This document shows, piece after piece, positions 9,966 to 22,030 of a stretch of DNA of 64,000 bases (its first letter is position 1; each line of letters starts with the position of its first letter). Source of the DNA: Erpobdella octoculata (Eukaryota; Annelida; Clitellata; Hirudinida; Erpobdellidae); the NCBI GenBank assembly GCA_963978895.1, contig OZ022241.1:21927573-21991572 (forward strand), written 5' to 3'. The notes beneath the pieces are model-generated. The model worked only from the letters and a program-made list of their open reading frames with translations, searched no databases and had not been told where the DNA came from. The position numbers and the translations under genes were made by a program.

Positions 9966-12413
9966 CTATTCTTGCGGAGCGGAGAGAGCGGCTTCTAAAT
10001 TTGGAAAATCTTCTTTTTTCTCTCTTTGAGACCAAATCCAGAATGAAGCCGATTCTGCTGCTTCAGAAATCTGTTTAATTGCACGGGTCCGCTCTCTGTT
10101 AGACATTCCCAGGGCCCGCAGCAACTTTAGCAAAGATTTACCAACCAAACCGCGTGCTCCGACTTCAACAGCAAAAAGCTCAGCTCTTGAGCCATTTGCT
10201 TCCAAATCCAACATCAATTCTCTGTATCTTTCTAATTTCATGATGTTACTGGCCTCCATGTTGCTTTCCCAAGGCACTGTCAACTCGATGAGAAGAAATG
10301 TCTTGGCCAGACTCGAAAAAACAACTATGTCTGGCCTTTTTCCACTTTCCTTTATTGAAACTGGGAAGCACTTTTCCGTTTTCAGATCGGCAGAGACCCT
10401 CCAGTCGTTCGCCGCATGGAAAACATTTTCTCCTTCCGTGAGGGTTCTTTTTGGGCGATTTAGCTGCGGCAATCCCTCTCTCAAAAAATAAATCCTCCTC
10501 CTAGGTTTCACCTCCATTGAGTTGGCTTTTCGGCAGGCCTCTTTTACAAATCCCAGCAGCTTTTGGAGAACAAGGTTGTGGCGCCACGTGTATCTACCAT
10601 GAGAAAGGGAATAGGAGCAGGAGGAAAGAATATGAATCAATGACTGCGACTGACCGCAGAGCTGACACTCATCGTTCTCAATTAATTTCCATTTCTTTAA
10701 ATTGCTGGCTGTTGGCAGCTGATCATACATCGATCTAATGAGGAACGATAGCCGCACTGGAGCATAGCGCCATATATCTTCCCATGACAGAGACCGCTGA
10801 ACTGTCTCCTCCCATCTGGTCCAGTCGCCTTGCTGTGACAATTGTGCGCTCTTCACAACTCTCTCGCTTTCTATCGCTTGCTTTCTGTCCTGAACAATCA
10901 AGTCTGATCTTTCCTGAGCGTTTGCCTTGGACCACCAGAGATGGTGGTTCCATCCAACACCATGCCGCCCCAACTGAACTGCTCCGGTCCTTTCAGTCCA
11001 CTGGAGAGAAACCGTGGCATTCTCTATTTCAACCCTAGCATTCCATTTGGTTCCTGAGATTAGAGTTGGTTTTACCTCAGCGACTCTCTGATCCGTTGAA
11101 TTATCGAGCATCATCTGAGTTCTCAGTTTGCTGATCTTGAAATCTTCAACAAAAGACCGCAATGGAAGTCTCAGCTTGGCTGTTTTGCCGTAGAAAGCCA
11201 CAGACGTCAATCCCGGAGGCAGACCCAACCATTGACGTGTAAAACGAGCTATCTTTCTTTCTAGTTTCTCCACAACTTGCAGACCAATTTCATAGACTGT
11301 CAAAGGCCAAAGCAGTCTTGGCACTAAAACAAATTGCAAAATCCACACTTTGAACCTGCTCTGAAGCGGAGCAGCATTAATGCTTTCCATGGAGACAGTT
11401 GCCATACGGAGAATAGAAGCACCCTGATCAACGTCATTCAGGGATTTACAATACCATCTCCCGAGACTTTTCACTGGTTCGTCGCTCACTGTTGGAATCT
11501 TGTTACCATCAACAGAGAAAACGGTGTATTCATCAATTTTACCGCGACGCAGGGAGAGACTTCTCGATTTAGATGCTTTAAAACTCATTCCGCACCATTT
11601 GAGTAGATCGCTGAAGACATCAAGTGTCCGTCTCATTGAAATACACTTATTCAAACTAATTGTCGTGTCGTCCATGAAAGCTCTCAGAGGTGGCATGAAA
11701 ATACCTCGGCCGACATAAACATCTTCTACCCTTGCACCAACTGAATTCAGAAGTAGTTGCATTGCTAGCACGAATAATATGGGAGAAATAGAGCACCCCA
11801 TGGCTATACCGACCTGAAGACGAAACCAATCGGTTGAACACGTGTTTGTCGATAATCTCAGGTGAAAATCTTGAAAATACTGTCGTAGAATATCCATAAC
11901 GAACTTTGGAACATGGTGCATCGTCAAAGCTCTCCAAATCAGCTGGTGACGAACCGCTCCATAAGCATTTGCAAGATCAAGCCAAACGACGTGCAAACTG
12001 AGTCGATTCTGTTTTGCTCTTTTTATAGACTCCCAGATCATGGTAGAATGTTCGATGCAACCAGGAACACCAGGGATTCCTCCTTTCTGAATTGACTTGT
12101 CTATGTAGTCGTTTTGTGTTAGATAGCCCGTCAACCTCTTGGCAAGCACAGCAAAAAATATTTTTCCTTCAACATTGAGAAGAGAAATTGGTCTGAACTG
12201 ATTGATGTCGACTGAAACTTTCTCCTTTGGTATAAAAATGCCTTCAGCTTTTTGCCACTCTTTATCAACAGACCCGGAAGTCCAAGCAGACTTGAGCAAT
12301 GAGTGTAAAACTTTCAACACACCCGGACATTTTTTTATACACCAGGTATGGTACACCATTTGGGCCTGGAGCAGATCTATTTCTTGTTTTTCGGAGGAAT
12401 TGGGATATGTCAA
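9966..12413 (-). CDS. RLE LINE ORF, main part: reverse transcriptase, knuckle and restriction-like endonuclease
   Basis: The coding carries on from about 12330. RT boxes include INQFRPISLLNVEGKIFFAV, VVWLDLANAYGAV, VGIAMGCSISPILF and, in the place of the usual F/YADD, RAFMDDTTI. Downstream lies [17 protein letters not shown], the C-C-H-C knuckle, then [19 protein letters not shown] with E near TVPWE, the PD-(D/E) endonuclease signature of RLE LINEs. The protein would nick the target and prime reverse transcription there. It is uninterrupted for about 790 codons and ends at 9966. The apparent first ~27 residues before the A7 slip are probably not translated in this frame. Function depends on the frameshift upstream. 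Confidence 0.9.
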   Translation of the reverse strand: MTYPNSSEKQEIDLLQAQMVYHTWCIKKCPGVLKVLHSLLKSAWTSGSVDKEWQKAEGIFIPKEKVSVDINQFRPISLLNVEGKIFFAVLAKRLTGYLTQNDYIDKSIQKGGIPGVPGCIEHSTMIWESIKRAKQNRLSLHVVWLDLANAYGAVRHQLIWRALTMHHVPKFVMDILRQYFQDFHLRLSTNTCSTDWFRLQVGIAMGCSISPILFVLAMQLLLNSVGARVEDVYVGRGIFMPPLRAFMDDTTISLNKCISMRRTLDVFSDLLKWCGMSFKASKSRSLSLRRGKIDEYTVFSVDGNKIPTVSDEPVKSLGRWYCKSLNDVDQGASILRMATVSMESINAAPLQSRFKVWILQFVLVPRLLWPLTVYEIGLQVVEKLERKIARFTRQWLGLPPGLTSVAFYGKTAKLRLPLRSFVEDFKISKLRTQMMLDNSTDQRVAEVKPTLISGTKWNARVEIENATVSLQWTERTGAVQLGRHGVGWNHHLWWSKANAQERSDLIVQDRKQAIESERVVKSAQLSQQGDWTRWEETVQRSLSWEDIWRYAPVRLSFLIRSMYDQLPTASNLKKWKLIENDECQLCGQSQSLIHILSSCSYSLSHGRYTWRHNLVLQKLLGFVKEACRKANSMEVKPRRRIYFLREGLPQLNRPKRTLTEGENVFHAANDWRVSADLKTEKCFPVSIKESGKRPDIVVFSSLAKTFLLIELTVPWESNMEASNIMKLERYRELMLDLEANGSRAELFAVEVGARGLVGKSLLKLLRALGMSNRERTRAIKQISEAAESASFWIWSQREKKEDFPNLEAALSAPQE

Positions 12414-13452
12414 AAATTGAAATTACTCCCTCGTTGAAAGCAACCTTTGGAAGAGGAATCTCGGGAAGATCTGATCTTTCAGCTAGTTCTTTGTCGCCCA
12501 AGGGGTCAATGAAAGCAGCTCGGAAGTGATGATCAAGCTGCTCTTTACTGACTTGCAGAGTACCTGACTTTGGTGGATCGAGCAAGCTTTTACCATAACG
12601 GAATGGATCTCTGACAAACTGGAATCTTGCCTTCCTTTGTTCTCTTTTCTTTACCCGCAAACGTTCTGCTCGCAAGAGTGCACTCAATCGCTGCCTCAAG
12701 TCATGTCGTAATGCTGAGAGCCCTGGTTTCTCGTTGTCTGGAGCTCTCCTCCATTGTTGACGAAGTCGTTTTTTTTCCTTTTTGAGTCTAGCAATCTCTC
12801 GTTGTCGCCTTGAAATATGAGTTTTTTCGCCTCTGTCCATGAGAACTTTTTCCTTGGAACCGAACATCTCTAAACACTTGTTGTAAATGGTGTCAGTTAG
12901 ATTGTTCACTTGAAACATTGGAAGTTCTTTCATCTGCACTTTGAGAAGCTTGGAAAGTATCTCGTCGAGCTTCGACCAATCCGCTTTGTGAGCAGCAGCG
13001 GGGAAGTTAATTCTAGCCCGAGGTTGCCTATTCTCGTCGCTATCAGGATCGTGGAACCTGTCGGGGCTGTGGTTGGCATCCGGCCCGACTTGGCCCGGCG
13101 TTTTACCTGAAGCAATGCTTGCTTCAGTACGATGATCCTGTACAGCTTTAAGCAGGCAACCCATTTTCGTACGGTGAACCTTCATACCGCGGCTTGTTGC
13201 AAAACCTCTACCGCACACACACTCATGAAGTGTTCCCCCATTAGGGTCCGTTGGAAGAGCAAGTTCGATGGCCGAAGGTCCGATTGTGAGCTCATCATAC
13301 TCCCCCTCCTTTCGGTTGGAGCTCTGGGGGCATAAATTCGATTTCGTTGTCGCAGCTAGATGAACGGTGTTTTTTGTATCCCGGCTAAGCTGGGCCAGGA
13401 TACCCGTAATACTCGTCTTTCCGAGTTGCCACCTGTCTTTCCACGGTGTCAC
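12265..13452 (-). pseudogene. RLE LINE ORF, N-terminal part (zinc finger, linker, RT start)
   Basis: The frame begins upstream of a GTG at 13452; no ATG start is evident, and repeated WERP/WKDR-like units precede it. A single C2H2 finger CVCGRGFATSRGMKVHRTKM (C-X2-C-X12-H class) lies about 80 residues in, a DNA-binding feature of RLE LINEs. A basic coiled region (about residues 220-280) and the RT start RNRSAPGPNGVPYLVYKK follow. The frame then runs out of register at a run of seven A (minus strand of 12330-12336) and ends after about 20 unrelated residues. The rest of the protein continues in the adjacent frame. Either a one-base indel or programmed slippage at the A7 run would explain this. 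Confidence 0.85.
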
Positions 13453-13536
13453 CGGTCTTTCCCAGTTGCCACAAGGTCTTTCCCGAGAGTCACCCGGTCT
13501 TTCCCGGGGGTCAAATGGCTAACGCCTCAAAAATGT

Positions 13537-14889
13537 GTGTTCACTCCTGAAGAGCTTTTCTGTGGAGGTCATCAGAAGAAAACCCCCCCTCGAGCAAACG
13601 TTTCGGCTCTTTAATTTCTTGACGTTCTAAGGGGGGCGAGCCACGTTCGACGGACGAACGTCCTCCGGCAGAAAATGTTTCTGTTCTTTTCCGACATCGA
13701 ATTTCTATCATTCCTTGCATCGTGGCAGATATTTGTCATGCAAATAAACTCGCGACTTTAGAGAAATTCAGACTATTCAAGTGAGAAAACCTTCGACGAC
13801 ATAACGGCTTCGCTTTCGTAGCGGTACTTAATATCGCCACGTAAACAAAGACGAAGCAATTCTATTCTTGCGGAGCGGAGAGAGCGGCTTCTAAATTTGG
13901 AAAATCTTCTTTTTTCTCTCTTTGAGACCAAATCCAGAATGAAGCCGATTCTGCTGCTTCAGAAATCTGTTTAATTGCACGGGTCCGCTCTCTGTTAGAC
14001 ATTCCCAGGGCCCGCAGCAACTTTAGCAAAGATTTACCAACCAAACCGCGTGCTCCGACTTCAACAGCAAAAAGCTCAGCTCTTGAGCCATTTGCTTCCA
14101 AATCCAACATCAATTCTCTGTATCTTTCTAATTTCATGATGTTACTGGCCTCCATGTTGCTTTCCCAAGGCACTGTCAACTCGATGAGAAGAAATGTCTT
14201 GGCCAGACTCGAAAAAACAACTATGTCTGGCCTTTTTCCACTTTCCTTTATTGAAACTGGGAAGCACTTTTCCGTTTTCAGATCGGCAGAGACCCTCCAG
14301 TCGTTCGCCGCATGGAAAACATACTCTCCTTCCGTGAGGGTTCTTTTTGGGCGATTTAGCTGCGGCAATCCCTCTCTCAAAAAATAAATCCTCCTCCTAG
14401 GTTTCACCTCCATTGAGTTGGCTTTTCGGCAGGCCTCTTTTACAAATCCCAGCAGCTTTTGGAGAACAAGGTTGTGGCGCCACGTGTATCTACCATGAGA
14501 AAGGGAATAGGAGCAGGAGGAAAGAATATGAATCAATGACTGCGACTGACCGCAGAGCTGACACTCATCGTTCTCAATTAATTTCCATTTCTTTAAATTG
14601 CTGGCTGTTGGCAGCTGATCATACATCGATCTAATGAGGAACGATAGCCGCACTGGAGCATAGCGCCATATATCTTCCCATGACAGAGACCGCTGAACTG
14701 TCTCCTCCCATCTGGTCCAGTCGCCTTGCTGTGACAATTGTGCGCTCTTCACAACTCTCTCGCTTTCTATCGCTTGCTTTCTGTCCTGAACAATCAAGTC
14801 TGATCTTTCCTGAGCGTTTGCCTTGGACCACCAGAGATGGTGGTTCCATCCAACACCATGCCGCCCCAACTGAACTGCTCCGGTCCTTT
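13537..14889 (-). mobile_element. RLE LINE copy 2, 5'-truncated
   Basis: This is an almost identical copy of 9646-10995, covering the 3' UTR and the last ~340 codons. The one amino-acid difference I noticed is Asn to Tyr in GE(N/Y)VFHAAND. It is 5'-truncated at [10 protein letters not shown], where a TGTA microsatellite begins. The coding part is 13862-14889, with the knuckle and endonuclease motifs intact. Head-to-tail placement against copy 1 suggests a second insertion at the same target or a tandem duplication. Confidence 0.9.
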
Positions 14890-14890
14890 C

Positions 14891-14921
<31 letters not shown>

Positions 14922-14937
14922 TGTATGTATGTATGTA
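14890..14937. repeat. (ATGT)n microsatellite at the truncated 5' end of RLE LINE copy 2
   Basis: About eleven ATGT units directly follow the truncation point. Confidence 0.95.
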
Positions 14938-15344
<407 letters not shown>

Positions 15345-15346
<2 letters not shown>

Positions 15347-17062
15347 GCTGTCCCAGCAAACGTTGTTTTGCCTTATAAATTATCTTGGTTTCTTATTAAA
15401 AGTTTAATGTAAAAAATTATGACAATTTAAAAAAATCAATATCGAAGAGCAATCGTGTGTACAATGCCCGGTGTTTATAAAAGTGAAAGTTTTTCTATCG
15501 TTCTTCTCTCTTGCTCCCGTTTCCTTCCCCGTTACCTCTTTCGTTTCCGCTTGTTTTCCCGTTCAGCTTGTATAATGAGAAATAGATATACATATGAAGA
15601 AATACATATATTGTTTTTTAAATTTTTTATAATAGTTTATACTTCGTTACACCAGTCATGGATCATAATTTGATCCTTTTAACTTTTCCCTTTTCCTTTC
15701 TCCAGGCTTGGGACAGTCTTGCAAAAGCAAAGCGGAGTTGACGTGAAATTTGGAACCTATATTATTTTTATAGCGCAAGCACCCACTAAGAAAGGGTTTT
15801 TAAAAATTTTGCTTCTGAGAGGATGAAACTGGAAAAGAAACTTTTTTCTAAAACCACGTATATCTCAAAAACCAAAAATGAAAAACTTTTGAAATTTGGT
15901 ATCTAGATTCTTCTTAAAAAAGAAGAAAATACGTGTTTCACCATTTCTTGAAAAGACCTTAAATGTGGGTTGGAAAATAAGGTTATTTGTTTTTTAAAGT
16001 AACAGTTACTCAAAACTGCATATGCTACAGATGTAAAAATTAATATTTAGTATCTACTCAAAAAACAATGATATGCGTGTTTCATCATTTTTTTAAATTT
16101 TGGTTTCCAGGACCTCAAACGTGGGGTGGAAAAAAGAAAAACTAAAAAAGTGAAAGTTTTAAAATTTGGTTTTTAGGATCTTCTTAAAAAAATTTAAATA
16201 TATATGTGTAACCGTATTTAAATAATTTATTTTTTGGGACCTCAAATATGATGTGGAAAATATGGTTATTGGTTTTTAGAGTAACTGCCACTTAATAATC
16301 AGCAATAATACAGATGTGAAATTTTTTTTGAATTAAGCTTTACAAATAAAATACACGTATTTAACCATGTTGTTGATAGTTCATGTTTAAAGGCCTGAGA
16401 ATCAAATAATGTAGAACGCTTTATCCTAGGAACGTGAAAATTGGAACTTAAATTATTTTTATAGCGTAAGCACCCACTAAGATAAAGTTTTTGAAAACTT
16501 TGCTCTTAAGGAGATGAAACAGGAAAACAAACTTTTTTCTAAAACAACGCATATCTTAAAGACCAAAAATAAGAAAGTTTAGAATTTTGGTATCTAGATT
16601 CTTCTTAAAAAATAAAAAGATACCTGTTTCACCATTTTTTGAAAATTTAGTTTCCAGGACCTCAAATTCTGGATGGAAGATAGGGTTATTTGTTTTTTAG
16701 AATAACTACTACTCAAAAACTGTAAGTGTTATTGATGTAAAAATTATTATTTGGTATTTACTACTATTTACTCTAAAAACAAAATAAACGTGTTTTACCA
16801 ATTTTTGATAATTTGGTTTTCAACACCTCAAATGTGGGGTGGAAAAAAAGAATATTTGATTAAAACTCCTAAACTAAAAATTTGAAAGTTTTGCAATTTA
16901 GTACCGAAATAATTCTTAAAAAATAACAGATTACTGGTTTTATTAATTTTTGAAAAATTGGTTTCAGAATTTCAAATGTGGGGTGGAAAATAGGGTTATA
17001 TTTTTCTTCAAATAACTGCCACTCTGAAACTCAAAATACTACAGATATAATTAGTATTTATT
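15345..17062 (+). mobile_element. Helitron-like non-coding element, left part, with diverged ~155-bp tandem repeats
   Basis: After agctgtcccagcaaacgttg and a tct/ccc-rich segment (15480-15560), the region 15830-17060 is a series of diverged units. Each contains ggacctcaaatgtggggtgg, an agggttatttgttttttaga-like block, a taactgccactcaaaaactg-like block and a gtgtttcaccattttttgaa-like block. No ORF is present. The array continues at 19780-19860 beyond an inserted LINE and the element seems to end at 20279 (CTAGT). The Helitron assignment is an inference from the 3' end. Confidence 0.45.
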
Positions 17063-19780
17063 TATTTTTTTTTTTTTTTCACAAATTTATTTATAAAAAA
17101 AATCACAATTTTGACAAAAAAACAAATAAGGGGCAACAGAAAAAGAACAAATGTTCCTGCGAGACTGTAACCCTGTACATAAAATTGTAAAAAAGTAAAA
17201 ATTTACAAAAGAGCAAATGTCTTCACTGAATTGGTATGAAGTCTTTCAAAGTCTTGTGCAGCAGGTAGTTTTTCAGAGAAGCCTTGAATGAGCTGAGAGA
17301 ACTTTTGTTGATGTCATGCGGCAGAGAATTCCAGATCTTAGGACCAACAAATTTTATCGAGTGCATTCCAAGTGTCGAGCGGATCAATCCTGAACGGAAA
17401 CAGTGTTTAGAACGCACAAAATGGTTGTGAACTTCTTCTGCTTTATAAAGGTGACTCGTTGAATATTGGGGTGAAAGATCATGTGCATACTTATACATGT
17501 AAATTGCTGATTGATATAGACAGACTTGATCAACTGTCAACAAATGGTTGTTTATCCGAGTGGTTTTGGTTGAATGACTCCTGGGCAGGTGAAAAATTGC
17601 TCTAATAATACGTTTTTGTAGAATCATTATTTTCGTTATTCGACTTCTGTAGTTGATACACCATATAAAATTACAATAGTTAATGAAAGGATATATTAAT
17701 GAAAAGTACAGTGTCAGCAAAACCTTGCTAGGAAGAAACCACGAAAGACGATGAATTATACCTGAATGCAGGGAAACTTTTTTGAAAACATAGTTTACAT
17801 GATGAGCCCATGTTAAGTGTTGATCAACGTAGACTCCTAAAAATTTTGTTACTGAAACATTATCTATTTTAGAGCCATCAACTGTTAGTTCTATGTTGTC
17901 TGGGGAAAACCTTTTACGAGGATTATGAAATACAATGTAGTTAGTTTTATCAGCATTGAGAGATAATTTATTGCATTTAAACCAAAAGGATAATTTATTC
18001 AGTTCAGTGTTTGTTTTTTGTATCAAATCTGGTAAAGATTTATCTGAAATGAAAGCAGTTGTGTCATCAGCAAATAGAAAATATTAAAAAAACAGAGAGC
18101 TATTGGAGAGATCATTAACGTAGATTATGAACAGAAGCGGCCCGAGTATAGATCCTTGGGGAACACCACAAGTAATAGATTTGAAACTGGACAATTCATT
18201 GTTAAATTGTACACATTGAGATCTCCCAGACAAATAATTTCTAAACCAGTTAAGCTCAGTCTGAGATATACCGTAGTGCTTTAGTTTTGCAATAATGATA
18301 TTGTGATCAATAGTGTCAAAGGCTTTGGATAAGTCAAGGAAAATTGCAAGTGGTATTTCACTATGGTCGATTGAGTAAAGAATTTTATCTTGTAAGTTAC
18401 TAACAGCCATATAAGTAGAGAAACCTGGACGAAATCCATACTGATGTTCATATAATAATAAATTTTTGTTGAAATAATTGTAAAGCTGTATATGAACAAC
18501 TTTTTCAAAAAACTTGGAAAAAAATGGTAAAATAGAAATTGGACGGTAGTTAGAAGTTGATGATTTTTTTCCTGATTTGAATAACGGTATGACTTTTGCT
18601 AATTTTATTTGATAAGGAACAATACCGGTTTGTAGTGAACAGTTAATGATACACGAAAGTACCACTGCTATGTGATCAATAGATAGAATAGCAAGGTGAG
18701 GGTCGATATCATCAACCCCAGAAGAATGAGAAATTTTAAGTTTTTTAGAAATATTAATTATATCTAAGTGAGTACAAGAGGAAAATTTAAATAATGTTGA
18801 AACTAAAGGTGGTAAAAATTGTTTATAAGAATCTCCATAATCAGGAATCTTGGATGCTAAATTAATTCCGATATCAGTAAAGTAGCTGTTAAACGCATCA
18901 CTAATAATTAATTCGTTAGTTGTCAAGCAATCGTTGACAACAAATTTATCATGCAATTTATTATTTTTATGATTTCCGTTAATGAGTGAGTTAATTAAAG
19001 TCCAAGTTTTCTTGATGTTGTTTTTGTAAGAAGTAAATTTTTCAGCATAAAATTGTTTGATAGTTTTTTTTCTTCAGAGATTTGAATATGTTTCTACTTT
19101 GAACAAATTTGACTTTATTTTCAGGGTTGGCTCTTTAATGTAATTTTTGTAAAGTTTAGATTTTAATTTGCACCTATCAAGTAATTCCTGGTTCATCCAA
19201 TCTTTTTTAAATTTTGGATTTGCTAAAGGAAAACTTGAAATAGGGAAAGATTCATTATAAACCTTATCATATAAGTTTATAAACATTGAGTAAGCTTTTT
19301 CAGGGTCGGCATTTTCGCAAGCTTGAAATACACAGGACCAGTTTGTATTTTGCAACAAATTAAGAAAATGTAATTTGTTTGCAGGCTTTGTAGCTCTTCT
19401 GTTTATAGATTTTTTGGCGTAGATTTTAGTTGTACGTTTCATTGTTATGATTATGGGAAGGTGATCCGATAAGTCGTAGTAGATTATTGATGAAGAAATA
19501 TTGCAGAGTGGCTCATTTGTAAAAATATTGTCTATTAAAGATTTCGATTCGGGAGTTATTCTTGTTGGTTTGGTGATTGTTGGTAGTATGTGGTAAGAAG
19601 ATAAGAGATTGAAAAAATCATTTGAGATGTGTCCAGGGTCATCAATTTTAAGCAAATCAATATTAAAATCACTTAGTAGAAACAAAAACCTGTGTGACAT
19701 AAGAAAATCATTTAGTAAAGTATGAAGTTCGTCTAGAAAACATGAGATATTAGAGCTTGGCGGGCGGTAGATAATACAAT
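17063..19780 (-). mobile_element. CR1-like LINE, 5'-truncated, inserted in the tandem-repeat element
   Basis: A T-rich run at 17063-17090 is the poly(A) end read on the other strand. Coding extends right from 17223. The left flank stops at attagtattt and the right flank resumes at gtagatactactt, which reconstitutes one ~155-bp unit, so the LINE inserted into that array. The coding begins inside the endonuclease domain (IIYRPPSSN). Confidence 0.88.
17223..19775 (-). pseudogene. CR1-like LINE endonuclease/reverse transcriptase, two in-frame stops
   Basis: A single reading frame covers the C-terminal half of an APE endonuclease (YRPPSS, SDFNIDLLK, DNIFTNEP, SDHLPIIITM) and a complete RT. RT boxes are YRPISILPFFSKFFEKV, GFRPGFST, IFLDLSKAFDTIDH, CGVPQGSILGPLLF and FADDTT, ending with GPKIWNSLPHDI. 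Two in-frame stops interrupt it: TGA at 19074-19076 between endonuclease and RT, and TAA at 18084-18086 just before the FADD box. No frameshift is needed, so decay is recent. The element is dead on arrival because of 5' truncation. RT copies element RNA at the nicked target. Confidence 0.92.
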
Positions 19781-20278
19781 AGGTGTAGATACTACTTAGA
19801 AAATAAAGTTACACGTGTTTTACTTTTTTTATGTTTTGGCTTTCAGGACTAAATAACAAGCCAGGCCTGAAATTTTCTGCCTATAAATTACACCGGACCG
19901 GGTCTAAAAAATCCGTTTAAGGCTCTATGGATTAAAAAACAGCACGGGCCGGGCTAGGCCGTGATTTTGAGGTCTTCATTTTTTTAAATAATAGTTTAGA
20001 GCCTTTTACACAATTGAGGTCTTCAGACGGGCCAAACCTAAAATCAAGGTGGGAAAAGCCAAGATTTTTTGCAAGTATATAAATTTTAAGCCTCTAAAAA
20101 CGGGCCAAGCCCAGATAAGACGGGCCGGGCTGGGCCTGGAATTTTGGCTTATGAAACAGGCTTGACCAAATTGTCGACGGGCCGGGCCGTAAAAACTTGG
20201 TCAGGGCAGTACTCTACTGTGGATACACGGTTCAAATTTTCTAATTTCAAGCGAGCGAAGCCGCGACGGGCCCTGCTA

Positions 20279-20279
<1 letters not shown>
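19781..20279 (+). mobile_element. Helitron-like element, right part and candidate 3' terminus
   Basis: The tandem-repeat sequence resumes, then a gggccgggctgggcc-type GC-rich block (19850-20200), then gcgagcgaagccgcgacggg followed by ccctgctagt and TA repeats. A GC hairpin shortly before CTAGT followed by an A/T target is the classical Helitron 3' end. A similar end lies on the minus strand at 26310-26340. Confidence 0.5.

Positions 20280-20353
<74 letters not shown>
20280..20353. repeat. (TA)n microsatellite between a Helitron-like end and a PLE end
   Basis: The pure TA tract is flanked on the left by CTAGT and on the right by the minus-strand PLE terminus encoding [14 protein letters not shown]. 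Confidence 0.95.
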
Positions 20354-20356
<3 letters not shown>

Positions 20357-21670
20357 CAAATAATTAGGTGTTAATTTTTCGTCGATACAGGCTCGGTTAA
20401 ATTTTATTGACCAAGTTTTGTTGCAAACTTTTTTTTATTATATGAGATAGTTCACGTAATTTAACTTGCCCACGAAGTTGTTCAAAAAACGCCCGATTAT
20501 ACAAATCTTTGTTACTTTTTAACTTGCAAGTTTCGGCTATTTTTTCAGCCATCTTCAGAAAAAGCAAAAGGCCGGGCGGTATAGGAACCGAACATAAACA
20601 AAGACAAAAAAACAAATAATGAAATGTTGAAGTACGTAGATAAAAATAAAATTATGACCAAAATAAAATGCGAGGGAAGGTATTAATTAAAACTAAAATC
20701 AAAGAAGCAATTATAAATTAAATTTAACATAAGAATTGTAGGTGTTAGTTTTCCGTCGATACAGGTGTTAGTTTTTCGTCGATAAGAATTGTACATAAAA
20801 ATTGAAGGCCTTAAATGTCGAAGTATACATAAATAGAAAGAAAATAAATAAATGAAATTAGGAGCAAAAATAAAACAAAGGGATGTATTAATTACCATTG
20901 TAATCATAAGAGCAAATATAAAATAAATACGACCGAAAATAATACATAAACTAGAATACCAAGAGCGAGAAAAATCTAAAATTAACGTCTACGTAATGTA
21001 ATGTTTGGGTTATTAATTAAATGAGAAAAGAGGGTGTTATGGTCACCATTACTAGTCAAAGCAAACAAACGAGGAATGTACAAAGTTCGACTGGTAGGAA
21101 TCATGGTGAGGGCCCGTCTCAGAGAAGAAGCACGAACACTATGGCAGGTTCTAGGAAGTAGGTAGGATGGCGAAGGGGAGAAACCATGACCACAATTCTG
21201 GGAATGATATCTTTGGCGGGATACCTTTGTATTTCCTGGTGAAGAACTCTTAGTGCTATGGTAGGACGTTCACTATGGTAGTTGTAAACGCCAATTCAAG
21301 GAAGTAAGAAAGATGGTGAAATTGAGCAACGGGGATCACAGTCGTGAAAACGAGGTATTTGGCGGGAAACTTTCATAGTTTTTTATGACAAGCTCCTAGT
21401 GTAGAGGTCAGGTGCAATAGATTTTCTGGAACACGCTGCTTCGTGGTCGATGAAGTATGAAGAAGCACAGGTAGGTAGATGAAAGAGAGAACCAGGACTG
21501 TACTGAGTTTCATTAGTTGGCATGGGGCGTCGTGGAGAAGAACGTTCGCTATGGTAGTTATAAGCAGCAATTCTAGGGTGTGAAATGGATGATGAAGGAG
21601 AAGAACCAAGATTATGGTCGTGAGAGCGAGATTTTTGGCGGGGAACCTTCACAGTCTCCGGTAATGAAGA
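20354..21670 (-). mobile_element. PLE-C copy 1: 3' end with terminal repeat
   Basis: On the minus strand this reads from the Ser/Arg/Pro-rich C-terminal tail of a PLE protein (about 21660 to 20985, ending in an NPNITLRRR-like sequence), through a 3' UTR with a short internal duplication of aggtgttagttttccgtcga, a hammerhead-like segment, and a terminal coding stretch [20 protein letters not shown] against (TA)n. The C-terminal tail is built of imperfect repeats around [14 protein letters not shown]. It is 5'-truncated: no RT or GIY-YIG is present. A closely similar copy lies at 49241-50277. Confidence 0.8.
20515..20564 (-). ncRNA. hammerhead ribozyme candidate (PLE-C copy 1)
   Basis: On the minus strand: stem I CUUUUU/AAAAAG, core CUGAAGA, an extra U, stem II GGCU/AGCC with an 8-base loop, core GAA, palindromic stem III ACUUGCAAGU, and the cleavage base U (GUU). 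All core positions of CUGA-N-GA and GAA are present. Confidence 0.7.

Positions 21671-22030
<360 letters not shown>

Larger units (their letters stand above)
9646..13536 (-). mobile_element. RLE-type LINE (R2/NeSL/R4-like), near full-length copy 1
   Basis: This non-LTR element on the minus strand has one interrupted ORF (13452 to 9966), a short 5' leader and a ~320 bp 3' UTR. It encodes an N-terminal C2H2 finger, RT, a CCHC-like knuckle and a restriction-like endonuclease, so it belongs to the early-branching RLE LINEs rather than the APE LINEs. Its 3' end abuts GTAT repeats and its 5' end abuts the 3' end of an identical second copy. I cannot decide between the R2, R4/Dong, NeSL or Hero subgroups without an alignment. 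Confidence 0.88.
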
